From the NCBI GenBank assembly GCA_035651595.1, contig DASRFJ010000106.1:1-64000 (forward strand): a stretch of DNA of 64,000 bases, given 5' to 3'. Position numbers and translations under genes: made by a program. This DNA comes from JAFARZ01 sp035651595 (lineage in GTDB: Bacteria > Actinomycetota > Actinomycetes > Streptosporangiales > Streptosporangiaceae). The notes under the pieces were generated by a model that was given only the letters and a program-made list of their open reading frames with translations, made no database searches and was not told the origin of the DNA. The first letter of the stretch is position 1. Each line of letters begins with the position of its first letter. This document shows positions 45,869-55,700 of this stretch, piece by piece.

Positions 45869-47380
45869 ATGACCGCAGCAGCAGAAGACATCACAGAGGA
45901 AACCCTCGCCGCGATCAAGAAGGCCCAGACCACGGGCATCACCGAGGCGACCGGCGGATACTCCTACGACCTGTCGGGCCTCATCAACCTGATCCCGGTC
46001 GTCACCCCGTTCCGCGACCACGTCCCCCGCACGTCAAGCCCGGACGGCAACCCGTTCGCGGTCTGGCGGGCGTTCATGGACGCCACCAACAGCCAGCCCG
46101 ACCCCAGCATGGGCTTCGACTTCGCGGCCCCGGAGATGGTGTTCAACGAGCAGGACTTCCAGGCCCGGTACAAGCCGACCGGCATGGCAGTCAACGTCAC
46201 CCAGGACTCGTTTGACCTGGCCAAGGGGTACTACGACCCGTACGCCAACGCCACGTTCCAGACCCTGAACCAGGTGCTGATCGGCGACGACCGCAAGCAG
46301 CTGTGCGCCCAGTCGTTCGCGTTGAAGGCGGCGACCGCGCCGACCCTCACCCAGCACGCCTCAGGCGGCACCATCGGCGCCGTCCAGGTGTACGTCGGCG
46401 TCGCCGGCCGCACCGGCTCCGGGTACTTCTGGGGTTCCGGGAACAGCCAGGGCGCGAGCAGCAACACCACGTTCGGGTCAGGGTCAGCCAACTCGGTGTC
46501 GGCTACCACCGCGGCGCTGCGCGGCGCCGTCGCCTACGACTGGTTCCAGAGCAGCAACGGCACCACCTGGTACTACTACGGGACCACCACGGTCAACGCG
46601 ATCACGATGACCTCCGTCATCACGTCGAACAACGCCGTCTCGTCAGGAGTCACGGTCCCGGACCTGACCGCCAACTGGAACGGCATCGCACCCGGCAAGC
46701 CCGGCTACACCGGCCCGACCTACAACGGGTCGGCCGACAACGGGTCCGCGAACGCCAACGACTATGACGGGTTCCTCGCCTCCCTTTCCGGCGACTACGA
46801 CGGCAATGGCAAGTGGACCCAGCCCGGCCTCGGCACCGTGAACCCGTCCGTGTGGAACAGCCTCAACGGCGCGGCGCTGACCCTGACCGGCGGCACCGTC
46901 ACCGAGATCGAGCAGTACCTGTTCCTGCCGCTGTGGCAGCAGGTCAAGTGCAGTCCCACCGCGATCATGTGCAACGGCATCCAGGCCCAGGAGATCGCCA
47001 ACCTGATCCTCGGCGCCAACAGCGCGACCACGTTCCTCAACACCGATTCCAGCGGCCGCATCAACGTGTCCGCAGGCGGCCGGGTCGGGCACGTCATCAA
47101 CGCCTACACGGGCGGCACCGAGGTCCCGATCGAGGTCCACGTCTCGCTGCCCCCGGGCACGATCATCGCCCGCACCGACCGGGTTCCCTTCCCCCAGGCG
47201 AACATCTCCAGCGTGCTGGAGCAGCGGTGCCTGCGCGACACCGCCCAGTACGAGTACGGCGTCTCCCGCGTACCCGGGGTGCAGGGCGGAGGCCCGCGGA
47301 AGGAAAGCGAAATCCGCACAGTCAGCGCGTTCATCAACCGCGCGCCGGTCGCGATGGCCGCCCTGTCGAACGTCGCCTGA
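45869..47380 (+). CDS. Major capsid protein, HK97-fold type
   Basis: This 503-residue protein starts at ATG 45869 behind a perfect AAGGAGG, as expected for the most abundant virion protein. Segments GYSYDLSGLINLIPVVTPFR, NEQDFQARYKPTGMAVNV and the C-terminal ISSVLEQRCLRDTAQYEYGV look like an HK97-like capsid. Residues about 165-300 are a Gly/Ser/Thr-rich beta insertion (VYVGVAGRTGSGYFWG and following) like a surface Ig-type domain. A strong terminator follows. Confidence 0.82.
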   Translation: MTAAAEDITEETLAAIKKAQTTGITEATGGYSYDLSGLINLIPVVTPFRDHVPRTSSPDGNPFAVWRAFMDATNSQPDPSMGFDFAAPEMVFNEQDFQARYKPTGMAVNVTQDSFDLAKGYYDPYANATFQTLNQVLIGDDRKQLCAQSFALKAATAPTLTQHASGGTIGAVQVYVGVAGRTGSGYFWGSGNSQGASSNTTFGSGSANSVSATTAALRGAVAYDWFQSSNGTTWYYYGTTTVNAITMTSVITSNNAVSSGVTVPDLTANWNGIAPGKPGYTGPTYNGSADNGSANANDYDGFLASLSGDYDGNGKWTQPGLGTVNPSVWNSLNGAALTLTGGTVTEIEQYLFLPLWQQVKCSPTAIMCNGIQAQEIANLILGANSATTFLNTDSSGRINVSAGGRVGHVINAYTGGTEVPIEVHVSLPPGTIIARTDRVPFPQANISSVLEQRCLRDTAQYEYGVSRVPGVQGGGPRKESEIRTVSAFINRAPVAMAALSNVA

Positions 47381-47398
47381 GCCGCCGCGAGATCCACG

Positions 47399-47435
47399 CT
47401 GCCGCAAGGCCGGCCCCGTCCCGGCCTTGCGGCAG
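47399..47435 (+). terminator. 15-bp hairpin after the capsid gene
   Basis: The arm 47399-47413 is exactly complementary to 47421-47435 with a seven-base loop. It should reduce read-through so that capsid mRNA exceeds tail mRNA. Confidence 0.85.
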
Positions 47436-47463
47436 GCATCCGCAGACCAGCAAAGGAAACATC

Positions 47464-47904
47464 GTGCGCCTGTACTCGCTCACAAACGCGACCGCGATCG
47501 ATGACCCGGAACACGGCCGTTTCGTGCCGGACCCGGACCATGGCGGCTTCGACCTCCCCGACGAGCTGGCCGAGCGCCTCCACTCTTTCCACCAGCGGAA
47601 GCGGCCTGCCTGGGAGACGGAACTGGAGCGCGATGAGCGCCTCCACGGCGAGGAGTCGGCCCGCCGGCGCGACCCGGAGACGCTGTACAACGCGGTTGCC
47701 GGGATAGCCGACATGGCCCGGCACCTGGCGGCCCTCCGCGATGTGCCGGATGCCGCGAAGGATGATGTCGCCAAGCTCACTGCGGAGGTAGAGGCGCTGA
47801 AGGCCCAGCTCGCCGCCGCGCAAGGCGCCGCTCTCCCTGGCGATGACGCCGGGGAGAAGCCCTCCCGGACCCGTAAGCCTCCTGCCGCTAAGCCCGCAGC
47901 GTAA
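47464..47904 (+). CDS. Hypothetical head protein with coiled coil
   Basis: This 146-residue protein starts at GTG 47464 behind AAAGGAAA. It reads DPEHGRFVPDPDHGGFDLPD, then a helical part and a clear coiled coil (DDVAKLTAEVEALKAQLAAA), ending in a Lys/Pro tail. It is probably a head-tail joining accessory. Confidence 0.6.
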   Translation: MRLYSLTNATAIDDPEHGRFVPDPDHGGFDLPDELAERLHSFHQRKRPAWETELERDERLHGEESARRRDPETLYNAVAGIADMARHLAALRDVPDAAKDDVAKLTAEVEALKAQLAAAQGAALPGDDAGEKPSRTRKPPAAKPAA

Positions 47905-47953
47905 CCGCCGCCCAGTCCCCCCGCCCCCGCAGTCTCCCTGGAGGTAACCCCTC

Positions 47954-48316
47954 GTGTCCACAGCTCTCGCCGCCACCGCTGGCAGCCCGGTAGGCGTCCC
48001 CACCGACCCGGTCTCGTTCCCGGGCGGCACGAACCTTGCCGCCTCGGTCCCGTCCCTCACCCCGACATTCACCTCCGGTACCGCCGCGCAGCTCAGCGAC
48101 CTCACCCGCGACTACGAGTGCTATATCCAGATCGGTACCGGCGGCGGCACCGTCACCGTGGCGATGGGCCCGACCGCCACCCCGACGATCACGCTCGCGA
48201 ACGCGGCGGCCGGCGTCAACGGCGAGGTGATCCGGGTGCGCCTGCCCGCGGGCTGGTTCCTGAAGATCACCGTGGCGACCTCGACCATCGCGGGCGTGAC
48301 CTGCGTCGGCTGCTAG
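47954..48316 (+). CDS. Beta-rich head decoration-like protein
   Basis: This 120-residue protein starts at GTG 47954 behind GGAGGTAA. It is rich in Thr, Gly and Ala with strand patterns (CYIQIGTGGGTVTVAMGP and GEVIRVRLPAGWFLKITV). Its place after the capsid gene suggests a decoration or cement protein. Confidence 0.55.
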   Translation: MSTALAATAGSPVGVPTDPVSFPGGTNLAASVPSLTPTFTSGTAAQLSDLTRDYECYIQIGTGGGTVTVAMGPTATPTITLANAAAGVNGEVIRVRLPAGWFLKITVATSTIAGVTCVGC

Positions 48317-48344
48317 GAGAGGCGCCCGGTCGCGCGTCCGCCAA

Positions 48345-48377
48345 GGGCATCACCTGCACGGAATCGAGGTGATGCCC
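48345..48377 (+). promoter_or_regulatory. Hairpin sequestering the connector ribosome site
   Basis: GGGCATCACCT and AGGTGATGCCC form a perfect 11-bp stem with an eleven-base loop. The 3' arm contains the GAGGTGA ribosome site and ends one base before ATG 48379. Translation of the connector should need melting of this stem, perhaps by ribosomes from the gene upstream. Confidence 0.75.
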
Positions 48378-48378
48378 T

Positions 48379-49362
48379 ATGACGACGCCCCTGCCCGTAG
48401 GTCCCCTCACGCCCTACATCAGCCCGGAACTGCTGATCCAGGCACCGACGGGCGTGGACTTCTTCAGCATCCCGCCCGCCAGTCCCGCGATGGGCGTCCT
48501 GCCGTCAGCGAACATGGCGGAGATCAGCAACATCTGCGCGCGGGCCACCGACCTGGTCGACCTGTGCGTGCGGCAGCCGCTGCGCGCCACCACCGACACC
48601 CTCCAGCTGTACGGGCCCGGCGCGCCCCGCGTCTACGTGCCGCGCGGCGGCCGGATCGCGCAGCCGGCGAAACTCGTCATGACCCGCTGGCCGGTGCTGG
48701 AGGTCGTCTCCGTCCAGTACTCGCCGAACAGCCTGCCCTACACCTGGTCGGCGGTCCCGGCCGGGCTCGCGGTCCCCGCCAGCCCCGTAACCGGAATGTA
48801 CGGGTCGTCGGCGCCCGCATCGGCTGGCGAAGGCGGGCAGGGGATCAACGTGGCCGCCGGGTACATCGACTGGCGGTACGGGCAGGAAGGATTCGCCATC
48901 CTCAGCCGGTACGTCAACGGCTGGCCGCACGCCGGGCTCACCTCCGCCGCTACTGCGGGCGCCCAGTCCGTAGACGTGGACGACTGCACCGGCTGGGTGA
49001 TCACCGCACCGTACCCGGGCGCGGCGACCGGGGCGACCGGGATCGTGTACGACGCCGCCGCGCAGGAAGTCGTGCAGGTCACGGCAGCGTCCGCGCAGTC
49101 CGGGCCCGGCACCCTCACCTTGTCGGCGCCGCTGAGATACCAGCATGACGCCGGGGTGATCGTCTCCTCCCTGCCGCAGGCCGCCGGGTGGGCAGCCATC
49201 CTGTTCGCCTGCGAGATCGCGCTCGAACGCGGCGCGACGGCGATGACCATGATGGAGATCCCCGGCCGCGAAGTCGCCGCCAGAGCGGGTGTGGACACCA
49301 GCTACGGGTCGCCCGCCTGCTGGGCCGAGAAAATCCTCGAGCCATTCACCAGGATCATCTAG
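48379..49362 (+). CDS. Head-tail connector/adaptor-like protein
   Basis: This 327-residue protein starts at ATG 48379. The N-terminus has AEISNICARATDLVDLCVRQ and PAKLVMTRWPVLEVVSVQY, and the C-terminus GWAAILFACEIALERGATAM and CWAEKILEPFTRI, as in gp6-like adaptors. A beta-rich insertion lies between (TSAATAGAQSVDVDDCTGWV). Confidence 0.65.
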   Translation: MTTPLPVGPLTPYISPELLIQAPTGVDFFSIPPASPAMGVLPSANMAEISNICARATDLVDLCVRQPLRATTDTLQLYGPGAPRVYVPRGGRIAQPAKLVMTRWPVLEVVSVQYSPNSLPYTWSAVPAGLAVPASPVTGMYGSSAPASAGEGGQGINVAAGYIDWRYGQEGFAILSRYVNGWPHAGLTSAATAGAQSVDVDDCTGWVITAPYPGAATGATGIVYDAAAQEVVQVTAASAQSGPGTLTLSAPLRYQHDAGVIVSSLPQAAGWAAILFACEIALERGATAMTMMEIPGREVAARAGVDTSYGSPACWAEKILEPFTRII

Positions 49363-49375
49363 GCAGGAGTGACCT

Positions 49376-49897
49376 GTGGGCCTGCCGTCGGTCATCGCTT
49401 ACGTCCGGGACCAACTCAACGGGATAGCCCTCCCGTTCCCCTCAGTGGAGCTCGCAGCGTACATCACTCCGCCGGACCCGAATGTTGAGACCGTCGTCAT
49501 GCCGACGCTGTACGTGCTGACCGCGGACGGCCCGGAGAAGCGCCTCACGATGCCCCGCAACACAGGCCCAGGAACCTCGGCGGGGAACAAGACGATCGAC
49601 CACGACCTGAAACTGCACGTCATATGGATGATCGCGAACACCGCGCCGGGCCAGCCGGGCGCACCTGACGGCGACCTGCTGTTCGGCGGCGTCATCGAGA
49701 CGGTCATGGCGGCACTGCGGACCGGGCAGGCGCCGGCCCCTGTCACCGACCCGTTCACGGGAACAGTGACAACGCTCGTGGATACAGGCGAGAAGATGAC
49801 CTACCACTACCTGCCGCGGCATTCCATCAAGAACCAGCGGATGCTCCGCTACGACGGGCTCATCGACTTGCCGGTGCAAGAACTGCTTGAGGCCTAG
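49376..49897 (+). CDS. Tail terminator/head-tail joining-like protein
   Basis: This 173-residue protein starts at GTG 49376 behind AGGCAGGAG. VIAYVRDQLNGIALPFPSVE, then DHDLKLHVIWMIANTAP and FGGVIETVMAALRTGQAP give the alpha/beta pattern of small tail terminators. The position between connector and tail tube supports this. Confidence 0.6.
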   Translation: MGLPSVIAYVRDQLNGIALPFPSVELAAYITPPDPNVETVVMPTLYVLTADGPEKRLTMPRNTGPGTSAGNKTIDHDLKLHVIWMIANTAPGQPGAPDGDLLFGGVIETVMAALRTGQAPAPVTDPFTGTVTTLVDTGEKMTYHYLPRHSIKNQRMLRYDGLIDLPVQELLEA

Positions 49898-49991
49898 TCC
49901 TCCCTGGAACGCCGGCCAGCTACCCGGCCCCCGGCTTCTCCGCCGCTGCTCACTGCCCCATACCCCCCGCTTCCTGCCGCCTGGAGGTCGC

Positions 49992-50276
49992 ATGCCCCCG
50001 TACCGGTTCACCGGCCTCACCCCGATGACTTACCCGGAGTCCCGGGACGAGCACGGCATCCCCGTCGGCACTGCCGAGCCGGGTGATGTCCGGGACACGG
50101 ACGGTCCTCTCGACTGGCTGTGGGTGCCCGCAGAGGAAAACCGGGACGGGCCCGCGGCGGCAAGCAGGCCCGTGAAGCGGCGCAGCACGGCGGCGGATAC
50201 CGCGCCGGGAGACCAGGAAACCGGCGCGCAGGCCGGATCCAGCGACGCCGGGCAGCCCGGCAGCAAGGAGAGCTGA
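49992..50276 (+). CDS. Small acidic protein before the tail tube gene
   Basis: This 94-residue protein starts at ATG 49992 behind GGAGGTCG. A short structured start (YRFTGLTPMTYPESRDEHG) has a VGTAEPGDVRDTDGPLDWLW block of the kind seen in phage small head/tail proteins, followed by a disordered tail. Function unknown. Confidence 0.55.
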   Translation: MPPYRFTGLTPMTYPESRDEHGIPVGTAEPGDVRDTDGPLDWLWVPAEENRDGPAAASRPVKRRSTAADTAPGDQETGAQAGSSDAGQPGSKES

Positions 50277-50279
50277 GCC

Positions 50280-51542
50280 ATGCCGCCCAGCATCCCGACC
50301 AGTTTCTTCCCGGTCTTCTCATCCGCGATGCTGCTCGGCCGGGAAGGCATCACCACCCCCGGCCAGGCGCCGACCGCGTTCACGTCGATCCCGGTCAAGG
50401 CACTGACGACGAGCCCCAAGATCACCTGGCTGAAAGACCAGAACCTCCGCGGCTCGAATGTGGAGACATTCGGGCAGGCGCAGGGCGGGCGGTACGCGGA
50501 GATCACCACCCCGCAGTCGCTGGCCTACGCGGACACTATCGGCCACCCGCTGTTCGCGATGTGCGGCGACTACACGGTCACAGGGGCCGCTGCATCGCCG
50601 AACTCGACGCTGAACGGCGGGGTCGCCGCTGGCGCCACGTCGCTCACCGTCGCGTCCGGGACCGGGTTCGCCGCGAGCCAGTGGATCCAGATCGACACCC
50701 TCGCGAACGCCGAGATCGTCCAGGTACTGTCCGTCGCCTCCAACGTGATCACGCTGGCGACGAACACCCCCACCCGGTTCTCCCACCTGACCGCCGCCCC
50801 GGTCACGAACACCCAGGCCCCGTACGTCCACCTGTTCAGCGGCATCAACCCGGGTTCCTCAACGGGTAACGCGTCCGCCCAGCCGCCCACGTACACGGTG
50901 CTCCACCGCACCGGCCTGCCCGGGGCCGGCAGCCCCGGATTCTCCGCAGACCAGTACCTGTACGGCCACATGACGGACCTGAAGCTGTCCGCCAAGGCCA
51001 CCGACTGGCTGCTGTGGGATTCGAAGATCACCGCGCTGTCCCGCTCGAACCCCGCCGCGAACTACGCCCCTGCTTTCAGCACCGTGACGGGCTGGCCGGC
51101 GTGGCGGGGGTCGATCACCCTCAACGCCGGTGCCGTCTACAACGTGAGCGACATGACGATCGCGATGTCGCGCAAGCCCGACATCATCTGGACTTCCGAC
51201 GGGCAGCAGGACCCGTACGCCATCGGCGCCGGCCCGTTCTCGGCCATGTTCACCATCGACTACGACGCCGTCAGCGACGAATCCGCTCTGAACTACGCCC
51301 TGAACAACACCCAGCCCGCGCTCGTCTACACGATCTCCAACGGCCTGTCGGGCGCCAGCCAGCTGTCGCTGTCCATCGCGGCCGCGCTGGCCGCGCACGA
51401 GACCGCCGACCTGGCCGCCCAGCGCACCCTGTGGGGTTACAAGACCACAGGCGAGCTGGTGTCCAGCACGAGCGATGCCGGGAACTCGGGCGGGTACAGC
51501 CCGTTCCAGGCCACCCTCACCAACGCCGTGCCGTCCTACTAG
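50280..51542 (+). CDS. Major tail tube protein
   Basis: This 420-residue protein starts at ATG 50280. Blocks TAFTSIPVKALTTSPKITWL, AEITTPQSLAYADTIGHPLF, FSADQYLYGHMTDLKLSAKA and PDIIWTSDGQQDPYAIGAGP fit a tail tube. A Ser/Thr/Ala beta insertion (GVAAGATSLTVASGTGFAAS) resembles those in other virion proteins here. It lies directly before the frameshifted chaperone, as expected. Confidence 0.78.
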   Translation: MPPSIPTSFFPVFSSAMLLGREGITTPGQAPTAFTSIPVKALTTSPKITWLKDQNLRGSNVETFGQAQGGRYAEITTPQSLAYADTIGHPLFAMCGDYTVTGAAASPNSTLNGGVAAGATSLTVASGTGFAASQWIQIDTLANAEIVQVLSVASNVITLATNTPTRFSHLTAAPVTNTQAPYVHLFSGINPGSSTGNASAQPPTYTVLHRTGLPGAGSPGFSADQYLYGHMTDLKLSAKATDWLLWDSKITALSRSNPAANYAPAFSTVTGWPAWRGSITLNAGAVYNVSDMTIAMSRKPDIIWTSDGQQDPYAIGAGPFSAMFTIDYDAVSDESALNYALNNTQPALVYTISNGLSGASQLSLSIAAALAAHETADLAAQRTLWGYKTTGELVSSTSDAGNSGGYSPFQATLTNAVPSY

Positions 51543-51591
51543 GACGCCGCGGCCATCCCCCAGCTATCAGCGGACACTCATGCGAGGTTCA

Positions 51592-52086
51592 ATGCACGAT
51601 GTAGTTGTGCCAGGCGACGGCGGCTGGTTCGACCTGATCCCCGTACGGGAACTCACGGTGGGCCAGCAGGACGAGTACCTGGACCTGCGGGACCAGCTGT
51701 TCGAGGAGGCGCGCGCCAAGCTGCCGCCGCCCGGCCCCGACCCGGCGAACCCGGCGATGATGGCACCCGCGCCGGAGGTCCGGTTCTCCCGCCAGCAGCT
51801 GACCCGCCTCCACAACCTGGCGGCCTCCTACGCGGTGACGGGCACGTCGTACGACGGGGTGCTGCCCTGGCATGACGGATCACGGGCGGCGGCGGGCCTT
51901 CCCGCGTGGAACGCGCTGCGGCAGGCTCTCGCCAGGGACGGCGGCGTGTTCGACACGCTACTCGGTGAGGTCCCAAAAGAGGAGAGCCCGACTACTTCCG
52001 GCATCTCCGGGACTTCATCGTCAGGCGATGCGGATGCCCCCCTCCCGGGCTCCGCGGAGGAGACATCCGCCACGCCCACGGAGTAG
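51592..52086 (+). CDS. Tail assembly chaperone, short form (gpG-like)
   Basis: This 164-residue protein starts at ATG 51592 behind GCGAGG. The body is helical (LTVGQQDEYLDLRDQLFEEA and SRQQLTRLHNLAASYAV). The last 35 residues are low-complexity Ser/Thr/Pro, unlike the alternative reading frame there, which is well coded. The short form is the majority product and should bind the tape measure protein. Confidence 0.8.
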   Translation: MHDVVVPGDGGWFDLIPVRELTVGQQDEYLDLRDQLFEEARAKLPPPGPDPANPAMMAPAPEVRFSRQQLTRLHNLAASYAVTGTSYDGVLPWHDGSRAAAGLPAWNALRQALARDGGVFDTLLGEVPKEESPTTSGISGTSSSGDADAPLPGSAEETSATPTE

Positions 52087-52202
52087 TCCGCGGCTGGTAT
52101 CACCCGGAGGGGCCGGAGAACCTCCCGGCTGCCGTGCGGGCCCTGCTCGATGACGTGTCGGCAGTGCTGGACCAGATGAGGACTGACACGGGCGGATGGT
52201 GA
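51592..52202 (+). CDS. Tail assembly chaperone, long form by -1 frameshift (gpGT-like)
   Basis: Ribosomes can slip back one base on CCCAAAA (51972-51978), read in zero frame as C CCA AAA. The -1 frame continues PKRGEPDYFRHLRDFIVRR, then GWYHPEGPENLPAAVRALL and DDVSAVLDQMRTDTGGW, to TGA 52200-52202, giving about 203 residues. That frame has no start of its own. It reads like a normal protein, which supports programmed frameshifting as known for long-tailed phages. Confidence 0.85.
51972..51978 (+). promoter_or_regulatory. Slippery heptamer CCCAAAA
   Basis: It is of the canonical X XXY YYZ form in the correct zero frame (C CCA AAA), located about 110 bases before the end of the short chaperone gene. 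Confidence 0.88.
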
Positions 52203-52256
52203 GCCGGCGGGCATGCCTCACGGCGATCCGCAACGGCCAGTGAGCAGGTGACCTGA

Positions 52257-52670
52257 GTGAATCTCGGTGAGGCCGCCGCCGCGTTCCGGGCCATCGCGGA
52301 ACGGGCTGAATCGGGCCTGGCGCGGGAGGCATGCGAGGAAGCCGCACGCGACTACCTGGCGGTCCTGCGGATGGTCACGCCGAAGCGCTCCGGGCGGCTG
52401 GCGGAGTCGGAGCGGATCGACTCGGTTACGGGCGGCGGGACGTTCGCCGTCGCCGTCGTGGCCCCGCACACCAGGTACGCGGCGTTCCGGAACTACGGCG
52501 GGACGATTACCAGGCACAAGCCGGGGTCGCTCGGGACGCCGGCAGTGGGGTTCTTCGGCCATTCAGTGACGCAGGCCGGCTCGCACTACATGGAACGCGC
52601 CGAAGGGGCAGCGGCGGGACCGGTCTCGGCGGCGTGCCGCGCGGTCGCCGGCCGCTACTTCACGCTCTGA
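52257..52670 (+). CDS. HK97 gp10-like minor virion protein
   Basis: This 137-residue protein starts at GTG 52257. CEEAARDYLAVLRMVTPKRS, then GRLAESERIDSVTGGGTFAV, VVAPHTRYAAFRNYGGTI and a C-terminal VSAACRAVAGRYF follow the gp10-like pattern (PKRSGRL and YAxxxNYGG). These usually lie before the tail tube; here it lies between chaperone and tape measure. Confidence 0.7.
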   Translation: MNLGEAAAAFRAIAERAESGLAREACEEAARDYLAVLRMVTPKRSGRLAESERIDSVTGGGTFAVAVVAPHTRYAAFRNYGGTITRHKPGSLGTPAVGFFGHSVTQAGSHYMERAEGAAAGPVSAACRAVAGRYFTL

Positions 52671-52707
52671 CCGGGCTCGTTCTCTCTGCCGCCCCGGGGG
52701 GTGACCT

Positions 52708-55700
52708 GTGGCGATCGAGGAGACCATTGCCGTAGGCGTCTCCGGGCTCGGTGATGTCACCGCCCTGGCCGATGCGCTGGACAAGGCGGCAGCGTCCGCG
52801 GCGCGGCTTGACGAGGCGGCCGGGAAAGGGTTCAGCTTCTCCGGTGCCGCATCGGGAGCGGGGAAGCTCGCGGACTCCTACGAGGCGGCGTTCGCCCGTA
52901 TCCAGGCGCAGTTCGACGCCATGGAAAAGCGGATGGCGTCGATGGGGAAGGCCGCAGGCGGAGACTCCGCGGCGGCCAGCCTCGGCGCGGTCGGGGAGGC
53001 GGGAAAGGCCGCAGCGGCAGGGCTGGATTCGGCTGCCGCGTCCGGGGCGGCGGCCGGGGACGCCCTGAAGTCCGCCGCGGGCGGCGCAGATTCCGCCGCG
53101 GCCTCGTTCGGCGCTGCCGGGGACGCCGCTAAATCGGCGGCTGCGGGGGCGGACGCGGTCGCCGGGTCAGGTGCCGCTGCCGCTGACGGGCTCAAGTCCG
53201 CCGGGGCAGGGGCGGACGCGGCCGCGGGACAGCTCGCGGCGCTGCGTGCCGAGATGACGGCTACGGCGGCGTCGGCGGACGCGACAGCAGCGGCGACAGC
53301 GGACGCGAACGCGAAGATCGCTCGCGGGCAGCGGCTGAACACGATGGCCGCGCGGGACGCCTCAGCGGAGGCGGTCGCGGCGCAGCGGGCCCAGTCCGCG
53401 GCGTCAAGGCAGGCCGCCGAAGACGCTGCGGCCTCGTCATCGAAACACTCGGCCGTCGTGCTCGGGCTCGCTGCGGCGCTCGGCTACGGCACCGAGAAAG
53501 CCGCTCAGCTCCAGACCTCCGTCACCAAGCTGTACACGTCAGCCGGGGAGTCGCGGGCGAACCTGCCGATGATCTCCCAGGGCATCCTCGCCATGTCCGG
53601 GGCCACTGACACGTCGCAGGCGGACCTGGCAGCCGGGGCGTATTTCGCGGAGTCGGCCGGGTTCCACGGCCGGAACGCGCTCGCCGTGACCAGGGCAGCA
53701 GCGCAAGGCGCGAAAGCTGAGGGCGCGAACGTCCCCGATGTCGCGAACGCGCTGACGACGGTGCTGAACGACTACTTCGGCGGGCCGGCGAAAACCCCGC
53801 AGCTTCAGCAGAAGCAGGCCACTCAGGCGATGAATGAGATCATCGCGAGCGTCGGCCAGGGCAAGATGACCTTGCAGGGGCTGTCCACGGCGCTGCCGGT
53901 GCTGCTGCCGACCGCGAAGACCGCCGGGCTGAAACTGCCGCAGGTGCTCGGCGCCGAGGCGACTATGACCGCCGGGGGCACCACTCCCGAGAACGCGGCG
54001 CAGGAAATCCGGTACACGGTACAGCACCTCCAGAAGCTGTCGAACCCGCAGGCCGCCGAGATGCAGATGCTCGGCATCAACCCTGTCCAGCTCCAGCATG
54101 ACCTGGGCAGGCAGGGTCTGACGGGGACGATCGGCGAAGTAGACAACGCGATCCAGAAGCACATGGGGCCGGGCGGCATGGTGCTGCTCGACACCATGAA
54201 CCAGGCGAAACTGGCGACCCAGTCCGCGCGCGAGGAGATCGCGGCGATGCCGCCGTCGATCCGGAAGACCGCCGAGGCGTACCTGTCCGGCAGCATCAAC
54301 GCGAAGGCGTTCAACCAGGCTGTCCGGCAAGGCCCGGAGTCGGCCAGGGACGCGAACCTGCTCAAGCAGTTCGAATCCACGGCGTCATCGGCGCTCGGGT
54401 TCTCCCAGCTCGTCAAGTCGGGGCAGGGCAACCAGCAGACTGTCGCCGCCGCCCTGGCCACCTTGATGGGCGGCCAGCCCGGCATGCAGGTCGCCGAGCA
54501 GGTCGGCGGCGCGGACCACCTGAAGACGTTCGGCGACAACGTCAGGACGATCGGCGACACAGCCGCGCACACCGGGGACAACATACGGGGCTGGAACGAC
54601 ATCCAGGGCCAGCTGAATTTCAAGCTCGGGTCGTTCGTCCACACCGCTGAGGCGGTCGCGACCGAGGCCGGGCAGATGGTGCTCCCGGACCTGACGAAAG
54701 TGCTCGGCGTGGCGTCCGGCGCCGGCCAGTTCCTGGCGTCCCACCCTGCGGTGACGCAGCCGCTGATGGCCGGCGGCGGGATCCTGGCGGCAGGGTACGC
54801 GCTCCAGAAAGTCCGGCAGCCGGTCACGGCAGCACTCCAGGGTGCCGGGAAGATCGGCGAGGCGCTGCACATCCCTGGCCTGGACAAGCTGGCGAATATC
54901 GGGAAAGACACGGGACTGGCGGGCGCCGCCACCGGGCTCACCGGGGCGGCCACGTCACTGGACGGGGCGGCGGCCAGCCTGGAAGGCGCGGCGGCCAGCC
55001 TGAAGGGCGGCAGCCTGGCGGGTGCCGCGGAAGGCGGCGGCCTTCCCGGGGCTGCCGCGACGGGGGAACGCGCAGCCGGGTCGGCGGCGGAGAAAGACGC
55101 TGCCCTCGCGGGTGAGGAGGCGGCCGGCGGGTCTTTCCTGAGCAAGTTCCTGGGCGGGGCGAAATCCGCTGCGGGAGGTCTCGGTGAGGTCGCCAGCCGC
55201 ATGGTGATGCCGCTCGCGGTCGCGGCGACCGTGAAGCAGGTCGGTGACCAGCTCGCCCCGGCGGGCAGCAACGCCGGCAAGATCACGAGCATCACTCAGC
55301 ATTCCAGCCTCGCCGGGCCGTCCGGGTCGCTCGACATCGGCGGATGGTTCGGGCTGCTCGCCCAGCACATGCCGGACCTGTTCGGCAGCGGCGGCAGGCC
55401 GCAGACGGCGTCGCTGGCCGGAGGCGGCCGGTACGCTGCCCTGTCCGGCGACTACCGGCAGTCGGTCCCGGCCCCCTACGCCGCCCCCCGGGCGGCACCA
55501 GCGCCGCTGCCGGCCGAGTCGCAGATGCCGCACCTGTACGCCGCCGCGGGCCACCCCGGCACGATGACCGGCGGCCCCCCGGTCAAGATCCCCGCCCCGG
55601 ACCTCAGCGCGGTCGAAGGTGCCACCGCCAAGGCCAAGAACGCCTTGAACACGCTGGGAAACATCCAGGTCAAGCCCGTCAAGGTGCCTGCCCCGGACAC

